From Planctomycetota bacterium (GTDB lineage Bacteria > Planctomycetota > PUPC01 > JACPCR01), in assembly GCA_016179685.1 (NCBI GenBank), contig JACPCR010000064.1, forward strand, positions 62,001-126,000: 64,000 nt of DNA, in the 5' to 3' direction. Of the stretch, positions 26,683-34,526 are shown piece after piece (position 1 is the stretch's first letter; the number at the start of each line of letters is the position of its first letter). A program made the translations under genes and the position numbers. The notes under the pieces were generated by a model. The model did no database searches. It had not been told where the DNA came from and saw only the letters and a program-made list of their open reading frames with translations.

Positions 26683-27127
26683 TACTCCTGCACAACGGGA
26701 CCATGAGAGGAGGTCCGCGATGTGTTGAGGTCCCGAACCAAGGGGGGCAGCAGGCGGGGCCAAGGCTCTGTACCCAGGCGGGGCCGAACCAGGCACTGGA
26801 GCCGACGCCCTACAGCTTACGCTCGTTCCTCGCTTCAGCTTTCGGGCGCGGCTCACCGCCAGCGTTAGCTGTGGTTGAGGAAGAAGAAAAGATAGCTTGG
26901 GGAAATTGGAGGCCTGTTACGGCAATTCTCATCGGCCCTATAGTGTTTTCCGTCACAATCGGCGCTTGATGGCCGGGAATACGAGGCCGATAACCAAAAT
27001 TTATCCGCCGCCTGCCCCTGAGCGAAGCGGGGGGAAGGCGGAACGGCGCGTAGCGCCTATGTCCAGGCAGATGGCTCGCTCATTTTCCGTCTGCTCCCTC
27101 CTTCACGATGGCCTTGCCCAGAACTTC

Positions 27128-27155
27128 AGGCCCAACCCTGGCGGCTAAGCGGAAG
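27128..27155 (+). repeat. R4 direct repeat, copy a
   Basis: GGCCCAACCCTGGCGG followed by CTAAGCGGAAGC recurs at 28208-28236 with two or three changes. The two copies are in the same orientation and bracket the PhyH dioxygenase gene. Confidence 0.6.
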
Positions 27156-27162
27156 CTTTTAT

Positions 27163-27286
27163 TGAAATTCGCCGGCAGGCGGATTTCACAAGAAATGCAG
27201 ACGCCCGAAGGGCGGCGGCATTTCTCCTCCGGGCTCGCGGATTTCAGATCAAGAAATGGCAGAGGCCGAAGGCCGAGGCCATTTCT
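27163..27286. repeat. R3-type hairpin cluster
   Basis: Three consecutive stem-loops occur: TGAAATTCGCC/GGCGGATTTCA (27163-27188), AGAAATGC/GCATTTCT (27191-27225) and AGAAATGGC/GCCATTTCT (27252-27286). Between the last two lies a half R3 unit (CCGGGCTCGCGGATTTCA), as if one hairpin had been inserted into another. Confidence 0.6.
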
Positions 27287-27297
27287 CGCTGCGCCCT

Positions 27298-28056
27298 CTA
27301 GGCAGAGCCGCCGTTGACGCTCGTGCCGCAGACGATCAGGGGCCACTTCCACAGATTCTGGCTCAGGCCCGAGGCGTCCTTCACCGAGGCCTCGCGGTAG
27401 GTGGAGATGAACGACCAGCGGTCAGCGCCCGTGCGGTTGGGATGCGAGCTGTGCACGGCCTGATCGTGGAAGAAGACGCAGTCGCCGCGCTGGACCGGCA
27501 CGCTCGTGACGGGCCAGCCCTCGAGGTCCTTCTCGTCGATGCGGTTGCCGAAGGCCTCTCCCACCACTTTCTTGGGGAATATCCGGCGGTGGGACCCGGG
27601 CACGAACTTGAGACAGCCGTTTTCCGGGGTGGCGTCATCCAGAGCAATCCAGACGGACGTCTTCGTCGAGCCCTCCCAATAGAACCAGTCCTGATGCCAG
27701 GGCGAGCTGAAGCTGGTGGCGTTGTCCTTGAATACCGCCTTGCCGCTCAGGAACTCGACGTTGGGACCGACGACCTGCCGGAGAATGGGGGTGACCTGCT
27801 GATCCCGCATGGCCTCCAGGAGCGTCGGGTGCAGGCGATCCCGCGCCCAGACGCGCACGCCGCTGGCGGCCAGGCCGCGGGCATCCAGCTTGCCGGATGC
27901 CTTCTCCTCTTCGAGGACACCCTTGAGCACGGCCTTCCATTGGAGCATCGTCTCCGGGTCGTAGAGCTTGCGGGCCACGATGAAACCGTCGCGGTTGTAG
28001 GCGGCGATTTCTTCGGATGAAAGGACGCGGCTGCTTTCCGCAATGGCGGCGCTCAT
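27298..28056 (-). CDS. Phytanoyl-CoA dioxygenase (PhyH) family protein
   Basis: This 252-residue protein is an Fe(II)/2-oxoglutarate oxygenase of the PhyH family. It has SSPWHQDWFYW (iron-binding HxD), the distal His in HDQAVHSSHPN and the 2-oxoglutarate Arg in NRTGADRWSFISTYR. N-terminal EIAAYNRDGFIVARKL is typical of the family. Substrates are diverse (acyl-CoA side chains, small metabolites, sugar derivatives) and not predictable here. ATG 28056 is supported by GGAGGTGA 6 nt upstream; the longer frame to 28290 runs through R3/R4 repeats and is rejected. The gene is bracketed by R4 direct repeats. Confidence 0.88.
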   Translation of the reverse strand: MSAAIAESSRVLSSEEIAAYNRDGFIVARKLYDPETMLQWKAVLKGVLEEEKASGKLDARGLAASGVRVWARDRLHPTLLEAMRDQQVTPILRQVVGPNVEFLSGKAVFKDNATSFSSPWHQDWFYWEGSTKTSVWIALDDATPENGCLKFVPGSHRRIFPKKVVGEAFGNRIDEKDLEGWPVTSVPVQRGDCVFFHDQAVHSSHPNRTGADRWSFISTYREASVKDASGLSQNLWKWPLIVCGTSVNGGSA

Positions 28057-28144
28057 GAGTTCACCTCCGGGTTGGCATCGGACTAACGGCTCAAGAACTT
28101 GTGGATGATTGTAAGGGGCCCGGGCGCGCTCGGCAAGGAGCGAT

Positions 28145-28180
28145 TGAAATCCGATGCGCCCTTCGGGCTCGCGGATTTCA
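28145..28180. repeat. R3 hairpin, copy c
   Basis: This is the best preserved R3 copy: TGAAATCCG pairs with CGGATTTCA, with an inner GCGCCCTTCGGGCTCGC element. Unlike copies a and b it is not at a stop codon. Confidence 0.75.
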
Positions 28181-28207
28181 CAGCCGGGATCGGCCCGGCT
28201 TCGGCGG

Positions 28208-28236
28208 CCCAACCCTGGCGGGCAAGCAGAAGTCTC
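28208..28236 (+). repeat. R4 direct repeat, copy b
   Basis: GGCCCAACCCTGGCGG followed by GCAAGCAGAAG matches copy a at 27128 in the same orientation, 1.08 kb away. Confidence 0.6.
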
Positions 28237-28405
28237 TAACTCAAATTTCCTGCTTCTTGGTTTCGCTTGGATCATCCCGACTGAGCGCACGTCGGCATCG
28301 GAATCGGGATCGAAAGAGCTCCTGAGACTTTCCTTTGGTCCCCTGATGCCCTGGCTCTCTGGCCCTCTGGCCCGTTTCTCCCCGCTTCTGACTTCCCGCT
28401 TCTCG

Positions 28406-29563
28406 CTACCTCGTGGGAGGTTCCTCCAGGTTCGCGTAGGTTCGCCCTTTCCAGGCCAGGCCCCGGCCGAAGCGGTATCGATAAAAGGAGCTGAAGGCGA
28501 TGGCGTGCAGCATCACGGTACCGAGGGGCAAGGTGAAGACGTGGCGGACCGGGAGTCGAAACTGGAGCAGCGTGCCGGCATAGAGGATCGCCATGAGGCC
28601 AGTCACGGCCGCAGCAAGGACAAAAGGGATGCCCGCCGAGGGCCCGACGCACAGGAACGCCGGGGGGAGAAGCACCATGCTGGTCCAGAGGAACATGCCG
28701 CCGAGCATCTTCGGAGCGGAAAAATTCGAGGCGGGATAGAAATTCTTGCTGAATCCCTCCCAAATCTCCGCCAGGGAGCTGTACATGCGGGTACGCACCA
28801 GGCCCTCGTCGTAGGCCAGCCAGATCTTGTAGCCCCTGCGCTTGACCTGCCGGCCGATGCCGACGTCGTCGACCATCTCGTTGCGGATGGACTCGTGCCC
28901 GCCGACGTCCTGGTAGACCCGCGTGCGGACGAGGATGAAGGCGCCGGCGGCGAGGACCAAGTTCGAGCGCGGGTCATTGCACCGATAGACGGGGAACAGG
29001 GCGGCGAAAAGAAGCCCGATGGGCGGAAGGACCACGCGCTCCCAGAAGCTCTCGCAGTCGAGGCCGGGCAGCAGCGAGAAGAGGTCAATCCTGCGCGCCA
29101 GGGCGAAGCCCATGGCCTTGCGGACCGAATTGGGCCGGTGCAGGATGTCCGCATCGGTCATCAGCAGCCAATCACCCCGGGCAGCCTGCGCCGCCTGGTG
29201 CAGCGCCCAAGGCTTGCCCACCCATCCCGGCGGCAGGTCCGCCGCCTCGATCACCCTCAGACGGTTGTCCTCCGCCGCGATCCGGCGGGCGATCTCGCCC
29301 GTCCGGTCCGTGGAATGATCGTTGACGAGCAGGACTTCGAAATCCGGGTAATCCAGCGCCAGGAGGGACCGCAGCGAGGTCTCGAGGATTTCCTCCTCGT
29401 TGCGGGCCGGGACAAGGATGGAAACGCGCGGCCACTCCGCCGGGGCATCGGGCAGGCCGAAGCGCTGGAACTCCCGGTGCGCCCGGAGCGAAAGGATGGC
29501 GCGGGCGAGGACGAGCAGCCAGCCCGCCAGACAAAGGAGCAAGCTGATGGAGGCGATGAACAT
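28406..29563 (-). CDS. HpnB-like membrane glycosyltransferase
   Basis: The 385-residue protein has an N-terminal membrane helix (FIASISLLLCLAGWLLVLARAIL). A GT2 domain follows with VSILVPARNEEEILETSL, LLVNDHSTDRTG and TDADILH, and an acceptor-site-like segment DVGIGRQVKRRGYKIWLAYDE. Three C-terminal helices complete it. This layout matches the hopene-associated glycosyltransferase HpnB and related ceramide-type enzymes. No other hopanoid genes are here, so the acceptor lipid is uncertain. ATG 29563 is chosen because it precedes the membrane helix; the longer start overlaps the upstream gene. It follows the PHP gene by 22 nt and is likely co-transcribed. Confidence 0.82.
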   Translation of the reverse strand: MFIASISLLLCLAGWLLVLARAILSLRAHREFQRFGLPDAPAEWPRVSILVPARNEEEILETSLRSLLALDYPDFEVLLVNDHSTDRTGEIARRIAAEDNRLRVIEAADLPPGWVGKPWALHQAAQAARGDWLLMTDADILHRPNSVRKAMGFALARRIDLFSLLPGLDCESFWERVVLPPIGLLFAALFPVYRCNDPRSNLVLAAGAFILVRTRVYQDVGGHESIRNEMVDDVGIGRQVKRRGYKIWLAYDEGLVRTRMYSSLAEIWEGFSKNFYPASNFSAPKMLGGMFLWTSMVLLPPAFLCVGPSAGIPFVLAAAVTGLMAILYAGTLLQFRLPVRHVFTLPLGTVMLHAIAFSSFYRYRFGRGLAWKGRTYANLEEPPTR

Positions 29564-29585
29564 TTTGAGAAAGCGCTTCGCCTTC

Positions 29586-30503
29586 TCAGAAGAAGAAGGG
29601 ATTCGACCACGCCTTCTTGCCGTCCGCACCGGCGATCTCGACACGCAGGTATTTCGTTCCCGGCTGCACCACGTGCTCGCCTTCCGTCACCCAGCCGCCG
29701 TCCTTCGCGGGCACGTAGGAGCCCCGGTAGCGCTGCGCCTTGAAGGAAATGGACTTCACGGGATCGCACCACACGTGGATGCGGTGGGTATCGATGGTCT
29801 CGCCGCTGCGTCCCTTCACCTGCGTGGGCGTGATCTCGATGTCCCGGATCTCGGGGCCCAGGGAGGAGTAGAAGCAGCCCGTCTTCAGGGCCTGGAGGAT
29901 GGACCCCATGGTGAGGTCCGGCGCCTTCACGTTGATCCAGGCGTGAAAAACGTCGTGGTCCACTCCATGCGAATCGTCCGCGGCAATCCCGAACTTCGGG
30001 CCGATCTTCTCCAGAACCTCGTCCCAAGTCGATTCCGAAAAGCCTTTGCCGATGAGTTGCTGGCACGTGTCGTTGTAAACCTCCACCGCGAAGAATCCAT
30101 GGATCGGCAGAAGGTCCAGGATCGTGTGGCCCAGCCAGTAAGGATGGCACATCACCGCCTCGCCGCCCTGCGCCCGAATCTGCTCGATGGCCTCGTTCGG
30201 ATGCACCCGTTCCGTCCGGATCGGCTCGTGGATGTCGATGGCCACGATGTGATACAACTCGCCGCTGTAAGGGTTCTCCGGGTGAACCTCACTTCCCGAG
30301 ATGGCCAGGAAGTTCGTACGGCTCTCCTTGGATACGTCGCTCACCTTCCCGTGGTCCGTGAGGACGAGAAACGAGTAGCCCCGATCCCGGTAGGCCGAAA
30401 AACGGTCGGCGATGGAAAGCCGCCCGTCCGACACGGTGCTGTGACTGTGCGTATTCCCGCGATACCACTGGCCCGCGGTGCGAAAAGGGTTGACGCCTTT
30501 CAT
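29586..30503 (-). CDS. PHP-domain metallohydrolase (CehA/McbA-like)
   Basis: This 305-residue protein has the PHP metal-binding motifs: GNTHSHSTVSDG with HxH at residues 19 and 21, VLTDHGKV (Asp50, His51), MCHPYW and DDSHGVDHD. CehA-type PHP proteins hydrolyse phosphoesters or carbamate-like esters with a multinuclear metal centre. A C-terminal beta domain (IDTHRIHVWCDPVKSISFKA and VVQPGTKYLRVEI) is usual for this subgroup. No signal peptide is evident. It is divergent from the aspartyl-protease-like gene, with two R1 palindromes between them. Confidence 0.82.
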   Translation of the reverse strand: MKGVNPFRTAGQWYRGNTHSHSTVSDGRLSIADRFSAYRDRGYSFLVLTDHGKVSDVSKESRTNFLAISGSEVHPENPYSGELYHIVAIDIHEPIRTERVHPNEAIEQIRAQGGEAVMCHPYWLGHTILDLLPIHGFFAVEVYNDTCQQLIGKGFSESTWDEVLEKIGPKFGIAADDSHGVDHDVFHAWINVKAPDLTMGSILQALKTGCFYSSLGPEIRDIEITPTQVKGRSGETIDTHRIHVWCDPVKSISFKAQRYRGSYVPAKDGGWVTEGEHVVQPGTKYLRVEIAGADGKKAWSNPFFF

Positions 30504-30523
30504 GGGGGTATGTTTCCTCTGAG

Positions 30524-30571
30524 TGGAATTCGGGGACGGAGATGCATCCGTGCCTCCGTCCCCGAATTCCA
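30524..30571. repeat. R1 palindrome, copy 6
   Basis: Perfect 17-bp arms TGGAATTCGGGGACGGA and complement enclose G-ATGC-ATCC-GTGC-C, the R1 apex with G-T-tolerant closing pairs. It lies just upstream of the ATG of the PHP gene, where its transcript would fold in the leader. Confidence 0.8.
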
Positions 30572-30617
30572 GGGCAACGTCCGGGGATACTACCAGGGGG
30601 CCGTCGATAAAGCAATC

Positions 30618-30645
30618 TTGAGGGGAGGCCAGGCTTCCTTATAAT
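30618..30645 (+). promoter_or_regulatory. Sigma-70 promoter for the aspartyl-protease-like gene
   Basis: TTGAGG (30618-30623) and perfect TATAAT (30640-30645) are 16 nt apart. The start of transcription would fall inside the following R1 copy 7, placing that hairpin at the 5' end of the mRNA. Confidence 0.55.
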
Positions 30646-30646
30646 G

Positions 30647-30692
30647 AGTACTCGACCCTGGAAATACACCAGCACTTCCCTGGTCGAGTAGT
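30647..30692. repeat. R1 palindrome, copy 7, imperfect
   Basis: AGTACTCGACC and GGTCGAGTAGT pair with one mismatch; the inner stem has two mismatches and the apex is ATACACCAGCAC. It begins directly after the -10 box of the promoter at 30618. Confidence 0.6.
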
Positions 30693-30718
30693 GTGCATCA
30701 GACTTCACGGAGGCCAAG

Positions 30719-31096
30719 ATGGGACGCATCCGGGGTTTCATCCAGGTGGACGGACGCCAGTGCTGGGCGCTTTTCGATTCCGGCGCGAGGAACAGCTATG
30801 TCACCCGAGACGTGGCCAGGATTCTCCTCTCCTGGAAGCTGCCTTTCAGCCAGACGGCAGTCCTCGGCGGGCAGGCCCACCTGGTCAGTGAAATGTGTGC
30901 GCTCGTGGGCCAGATCGAAGACCATTGGGTCCAGACCAACGCCAGGGTGCTCGACGAGATCGGCACGGATGAGTCGGGCAAGCCCATCGAAATCCTATTC
31001 GGGGCCTTGGCCATGCAGGAATGGGGTATCCGGCTGGACTTGCAGAACGAGCGGCTTGACCTCACGCATTACCCGAGAGAATTCCTTGAATTCTGA
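30719..31096 (+). CDS. Small retropepsin-like aspartyl protease domain protein
   Basis: The 125-residue protein carries CWALFDSGARNSYV, the ALxDSGAxxSxV signature of a retroviral-type aspartic protease half (catalytic Asp20). The second typical element, ILFGALAMQEWGIRLDL, corresponds to the xLGxxxLxxxxxxxD strand. Bacterial single-domain retropepsins act as homodimers, with the two Asp residues meeting across the interface. No signal peptide or membrane helix is seen. It has its own promoter and ends 45 nt before tRNA-Val. No target is evident; the fold call is by motif only. Confidence 0.65.
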   Translation: MGRIRGFIQVDGRQCWALFDSGARNSYVTRDVARILLSWKLPFSQTAVLGGQAHLVSEMCALVGQIEDHWVQTNARVLDEIGTDESGKPIEILFGALAMQEWGIRLDLQNERLDLTHYPREFLEF

Positions 31097-31141
31097 GGGC
31101 CATTTCCACTGGAGTTTCCGGCGCGGACTCTTTATGCCCGC

Positions 31142-31215
31142 GGGCGATTAGCTCAGATGGCTAGAGCGCTTGCCTTACAAGCAAGAGGTCACTGGTTCGA
31201 GTCCAGTATCGCCCA
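31142..31215 (+). tRNA. tRNA-Val (anticodon TAC)
   Basis: A full cloverleaf can be drawn. The acceptor GGGCGAT pairs with ATCGCCC, the anticodon arm is CTTGC-CTTACAA-GCAAG giving TAC, and the T arm is CTGGTTCGAGTCCAG. CCA is not encoded. A strong terminator follows immediately. Confidence 0.93.
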
Positions 31216-31258
31216 TGAGAAGCCCGTGCGGCGCTTCCCGCGCCGCACGGGCTTCTCA
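31216..31258 (+). terminator. Intrinsic terminator after tRNA-Val
   Basis: TGAGAAGCCCGTGCGGCG pairs with its mirror over about 18 bp with a short loop, then GATTTTGGG. The stem starts one base after the tRNA discriminator. Confidence 0.8.
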
Positions 31259-31445
31259 GATTTTGGGCGTTTGGGGCGTCAAACCTGGAAGGACTTTTTG
31301 GGTTTGAGTTGCACTTAAGATGTTTGATAAGTCACGGCATGAAAATGACTTATTTTCTTGCCGCGAAAAGGCTAAGAACGCTGAGGAAAGCATTCATGAG
31401 CCCTGTTCAATCTCTTTTCCCTGGCGCTCTTAGTGACCTGGGCTC

Positions 31446-31479
31446 TGAAATCCGCGAGCCCGGAACGTGCAGCGGATTG
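31446..31479. repeat. R3-like hairpin, copy f
   Basis: TGAAATCCGC pairs with GCGGATTGCA (one mismatch). The inner part CGAGCCCGG is in the opposite order to other R3 copies, as if the centre were inverted. Confidence 0.5.
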
Positions 31480-31614
31480 CAATAGGCGCAGGGAGTTGGA
31501 GTGACGCCTCCCCTGGGAAACCCGTTTCCGCAGGACCCCTTTGGGAGGGATTGAGGCGTTGAACAAGCGCTCACTCCAGCGGAAGCGCCCAAGCGCCCAT
31601 TCGAAATTGCATTC

Positions 31615-31642
31615 TTGACACCCGGGCTGAAGCCTGTAGCTT
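31615..31642 (+). promoter_or_regulatory. Candidate promoter of the enolase-superfamily gene
   Basis: A perfect TTGACA (31615-31620) is followed after 16 nt by a weak TAGCTT (31637-31642), 60 nt before the ATG at 31702. Confidence 0.45.
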
Positions 31643-31701
31643 CTTTCTCCTGTAGTCTGGTTCAACGTATTCAAGGAATCGTCAGCCACCAGGAAGTCTT
31701 C

Positions 31702-32838
31702 ATGAAGATCACCGATATCCGGACGGCAGAGGTTTACGGGCACGGCTACTCGACTTACGTGCGGGTGTACACGGACGAGGGCCTGACGGGCACGGGCGAG
31801 TGCATTCACGGGGGCGCGGGCTGCCCCAAGATCATCGAGAATTTCAAGCGGAGTCTGATCGGTCAGGACCCGCTGGACGTGGACCGGCACTTCGAGACGA
31901 TGAGGCGGCACACGATCTTCGACGGGGCGCTTGCGGGGAACATCGTCACGGCCATCACCGGCATCGAGATCGCGCTCTGGGACCTTGCGGGCAAGGCGCT
32001 GAAGCTGCCCGTCTACCGGCTGCTGGGCGGGAAGTTCCGCGACTCGATCCGTCTCTATTGCGACTGTCACGCGGGCGAGAATCCAACGCCGGATGCCTAC
32101 GGCCGCAAGGCGAAGGAGCTCGTGTCCCAGGGCTTCACCGCGCTCAAATTCGACATCGACGATCATTCGCACCCGGACAAGAGGGACCGCTTCAACCACA
32201 CGATTTCGCCGGGCGAGTTGCAGACGATGATCGACCGCGTCGAGGCGGTCCGGGAGGCGGCCGGCCCGAAGATGGACATAGCCATCGACATGCACGGGCA
32301 ATACGACACCCACAGCGCCATCCGGGTGGCCCGGGCACTCGAGCGCTTCAACCTCCTCTGGCTCGAGGAACCCGTCCCGCCGGAGAACATCGACGCCCTG
32401 CGCGACGTCAAGCGTTCGAGCGGCACGCCCATCTGCGTCGGCGAAAACCTGTACCTGCGCTGGGGCTTCCGGGAAATCCTCGAGAAGCAGGCGGCGGACA
32501 TTTTGATGCCGGACATTCCGAAGTGCGGCGGGCTTTCCGAGTGCCGTAAGATCGCCAACATGGCCGAGGTCTATTATGTCCCGCTGGCGCCGCACAACGT
32601 CTGCGGCCCCCTGGGCACGATCGCTTCCTGCCACGCCTGCGCCACCATCCCCAACTTCCTCGTCATCGAGTGGCACTGGAAGGACCGGGCCTACTGGAAC
32701 GACCTCGTCATCACGGACGCGCCGATCATCCAGAACGGCCACATCCGCGTGCCGGACAAGCCCGGCCTCGGCGTCGAGCTGAACGAGGAGACGGCGAAGA
32801 AGTACCTCCGGCCCGGAACGAAGTTGTTTGAATGTTGA
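31702..32838 (+). CDS. Mandelate racemase/muconate lactonizing enzyme family dehydratase
   Basis: The 378-residue enolase-superfamily enzyme has an N-terminal capping domain (MKITDIRTAEVYGHG) and the barrel motifs ALKFDID (Lys-x-Asp), DIAIDMHGQYD (first metal Asp), WLEEPVPPENID (Glu) and CVGENLYLR (Glu). The late APHNVCGPLGT places a His base as in D-galactonate, D-mannonate or gluconate dehydratase-like enzymes. It would dehydrate a sugar acid to a 2-keto-3-deoxy product in the cytoplasm. The exact substrate is not decidable by eye. ATG 31702 is chosen because homology starts there, with AGGAAG upstream. It fits with the SMP-30 lactonase. Confidence 0.88.
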   Translation: MKITDIRTAEVYGHGYSTYVRVYTDEGLTGTGECIHGGAGCPKIIENFKRSLIGQDPLDVDRHFETMRRHTIFDGALAGNIVTAITGIEIALWDLAGKALKLPVYRLLGGKFRDSIRLYCDCHAGENPTPDAYGRKAKELVSQGFTALKFDIDDHSHPDKRDRFNHTISPGELQTMIDRVEAVREAAGPKMDIAIDMHGQYDTHSAIRVARALERFNLLWLEEPVPPENIDALRDVKRSSGTPICVGENLYLRWGFREILEKQAADILMPDIPKCGGLSECRKIANMAEVYYVPLAPHNVCGPLGTIASCHACATIPNFLVIEWHWKDRAYWNDLVITDAPIIQNGHIRVPDKPGLGVELNEETAKKYLRPGTKLFEC

Positions 32839-33040
32839 GCTCAGAATTCGTCCGTGAGCGGTAATATAGCGGATGGGACCGGGACCTTGTTTCCGGGCCC
32901 ATTCGAGGGCGAGGGCGAGGGCGGGATCGTAGAGCCGGTTGAGTGAGCGGGAGCATGACGCGGTCGGCCGCGTGCGCCTTCTCGACGGCTTTGGACAGAG
33001 TTCGGGCCTCGAGGATGTCCCGTCTGATGGGGAGAGATAT
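32839..33040 (-). pseudogene. Short decayed coding remnant, unidentified
   Basis: On the minus strand one frame reads RDILEARTLSKAVEKAHAA then DRVMLPLTQP. After a frame change it continues NRLYDPALALALEWARKQ then GPGPIRYITAHG. The sequence looks protein-like in two adjacent frames, which suggests a frameshifted fragment of a larger gene. I do not recognise the family. It lies between convergent genes. Confidence 0.3.
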
Positions 33041-34399
33041 TCAGGCCGATCCTGGAAACAGGTCCAGGAGGCTTTGCAGCGTCTCCTGGACGAGCTCGCG
33101 GCCGCCATCGGGTCCCACGAAGCAGACCGCGGGCATGGCGCCGTAGCCGCCTCCCCGCAGCGCCCGCTCGGTGGGCAGATACCATCCGCGGCCGGCAAGC
33201 TGGACCACGCACGTCTGCGGGGCCGGGCTGCGAGCCTTGATCTGCAGCCCATAGTCGAGAAAAAGCTCGAAGGGATTGGCCGCCACCGCCAGGTCGCCCA
33301 GGCGCATGACGTGAATCTCCGCCGAGTAAGGTGCCGGTCGAATCGGCCCGCCGGCGGAATCCATCACGGAGCGAAGTCTGCGGGGCCACCAGGAGTCCAC
33401 GTCGCCTCTCTGGACGCAGCGCTCATATTCGGCCCTGGCCCATTCCGCATCCCGTGGCGTCGCTTGGAGCGGCGTCAGTTGCAGATTTCGGACCTGGTGA
33501 GCGAAGACGGCATCCGGGCCAGGTGGCGGCGTCGTGGCCTGGAGAGCGCGCTCGACCGCGTCGGCGACGCGTTGGGCGATCTCCTGCCGTTCCGTGAGGC
33601 CGCGCCGGCGTCGCATCTCTTCTTCCTCGCGGCGGTAGAGGAGGAAGTGGGGCGACTGATCGCCGGCCGCGCCGCAAAGGGGCAGGACCGACAGAGCGGG
33701 CCCGAATCGTGTGCGCAGCTCGAGGCGGACCTCGTGCCAGAAGTCGGCCGAGAAGCGCTCGAGACCCTCGTCCACCTGAGCGGGGCAGGGGATCGCCAGC
33801 GCCAGGCCGGCCAGGCTGCCGTCCGACTCCCAGGTGAACAGCACATCGAGTCCGTGGTCCTCGTAGCCTGCGATAGCCGCGAAGTCCTCGCGGGCCGTCT
33901 TGCCGTACATCTGAGCGTGTCCATCCGCGTAAAGGGCGTAGCGATGGTGTCCGACGACGGCGTGTCCGAAGGCGCGGCCGAGAAGCCTCGGACGCCGCGA
34001 CCGCCACGCCTCAGCCGCGGCGTCGGCCGCGTGGCCGGCCACCCAGGCCTCGCACTCCGCCGGCGTCATGACGTCGCCGCCCGGGTGAGCGTAGTATCCG
34101 TCTTCGATCACCAGCGAGGTGTGCGTATGCGTCGCGAACAGAACGATCTTCTCGCTCGGCACCTCGGGAAGAAGCGCGGCCAGGCGGCTGCGAACGGCCC
34201 GGAGCAGCGGGTCGGAGATGGTCGCCAGGTCGCAAGAAACCAGGACGGCGCAGTCGGTCGCCTCCGTGCCCCCAATGGCCAGCGCCGTCACCGTCAGAGC
34301 GTCCATGGCCTCGCGGCCGATGCGGCGGTGCATCTGGCCCTGGATCAGGGCCGGCCGCCGCGGCGTGAAATCCCTCGAAGACCATCCTATCCGAATCAT
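33041..34399 (-). CDS. Neutral/alkaline ceramidase-like protein
   Basis: This 452-residue protein has the N-terminal features of neutral ceramidase-type proteins: WSSRDFTPRRPALIQGQMHRRIG, LVSCDLATISDPLLRAVRSRL and the zinc-binding FATHTHTSLV. Later PLCGAAGDQSPHFL and VMRLGDLAVAANPFELFLDYGL fit the same family. Classical members are secreted and cleave ceramide, but no signal peptide is seen here. In uncultured phyla this family is often cytoplasmic with unknown amide substrates. It faces the enolase-superfamily gene convergently. The family call is firm, the substrate is not. Confidence 0.78.
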   Translation of the reverse strand: MIRIGWSSRDFTPRRPALIQGQMHRRIGREAMDALTVTALAIGGTEATDCAVLVSCDLATISDPLLRAVRSRLAALLPEVPSEKIVLFATHTHTSLVIEDGYYAHPGGDVMTPAECEAWVAGHAADAAAEAWRSRRPRLLGRAFGHAVVGHHRYALYADGHAQMYGKTAREDFAAIAGYEDHGLDVLFTWESDGSLAGLALAIPCPAQVDEGLERFSADFWHEVRLELRTRFGPALSVLPLCGAAGDQSPHFLLYRREEEEMRRRRGLTERQEIAQRVADAVERALQATTPPPGPDAVFAHQVRNLQLTPLQATPRDAEWARAEYERCVQRGDVDSWWPRRLRSVMDSAGGPIRPAPYSAEIHVMRLGDLAVAANPFELFLDYGLQIKARSPAPQTCVVQLAGRGWYLPTERALRGGGYGAMPAVCFVGPDGGRELVQETLQSLLDLFPGSA

Positions 34400-34526
34400 G
34401 TCTCGGCCTCCGTGCGGTCACCGTTCACTTCAGGATACTAACTCAGGGTCGCACAAGCAAAGTGTCCGAGGTCCACGGGCGCCGGCCACCGAGGTGTGGG
34501 GCTGTGGAGTGTCGGGGTCTGGGAGC

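Larger units (their letters stand above)
26683..27297. other. Intergenic repeat cluster after hicBA
   Basis: No gene is supported. The text around 26750-26880 (translating as NQALEPTPYSLRSFLASAFG) appears non-genic. From 27128 on there are R4 copy a and three stacked hairpins: 27163-27188, 27191-27225 and 27252-27286. The latter two have AGAAATGC and AGAAATGGC feet with GCCCGAAGGGC or GGCCGAAGGCC centres. Confidence 0.5.
28057..28405. other. Intergenic region with R3 and R4 copies
   Basis: No gene is visible. The region holds R3 copy c (28145-28180), R4 copy b (28208-28236) and a pyrimidine-rich stretch (28335-28405) loosely resembling the inverted repeat near 20.1 kb. It separates the PhyH gene from the next leftward gene. 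Confidence 0.5.
31259..31701. other. Intergenic region with an R3 variant and a promoter
   Basis: No gene is supported in these 443 nt. An 8-bp inverted repeat ATAAGTCA/TGACTTAT (31327-31353) and an R3 variant (31446-31479) are present, then the promoter of the next gene. Confidence 0.5.

Noticed and set aside
26574..26969. 131-codon frame starting at the hicA GTG
   Set aside because: Only its first six codons are HicA; the rest is out of frame and reads through intergenic repeat text.
29400..30644. 414-codon open frame on the plus strand
   Set aside because: It is antisense to the PHP and glycosyltransferase genes, which have clear active-site motifs.
31372..33252. 626-codon open frame on the minus strand
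   Set aside because: It is antisense to the enolase-superfamily gene; only a short stretch near 32.9-33.0 kb looks like decayed coding sequence and is listed separately.
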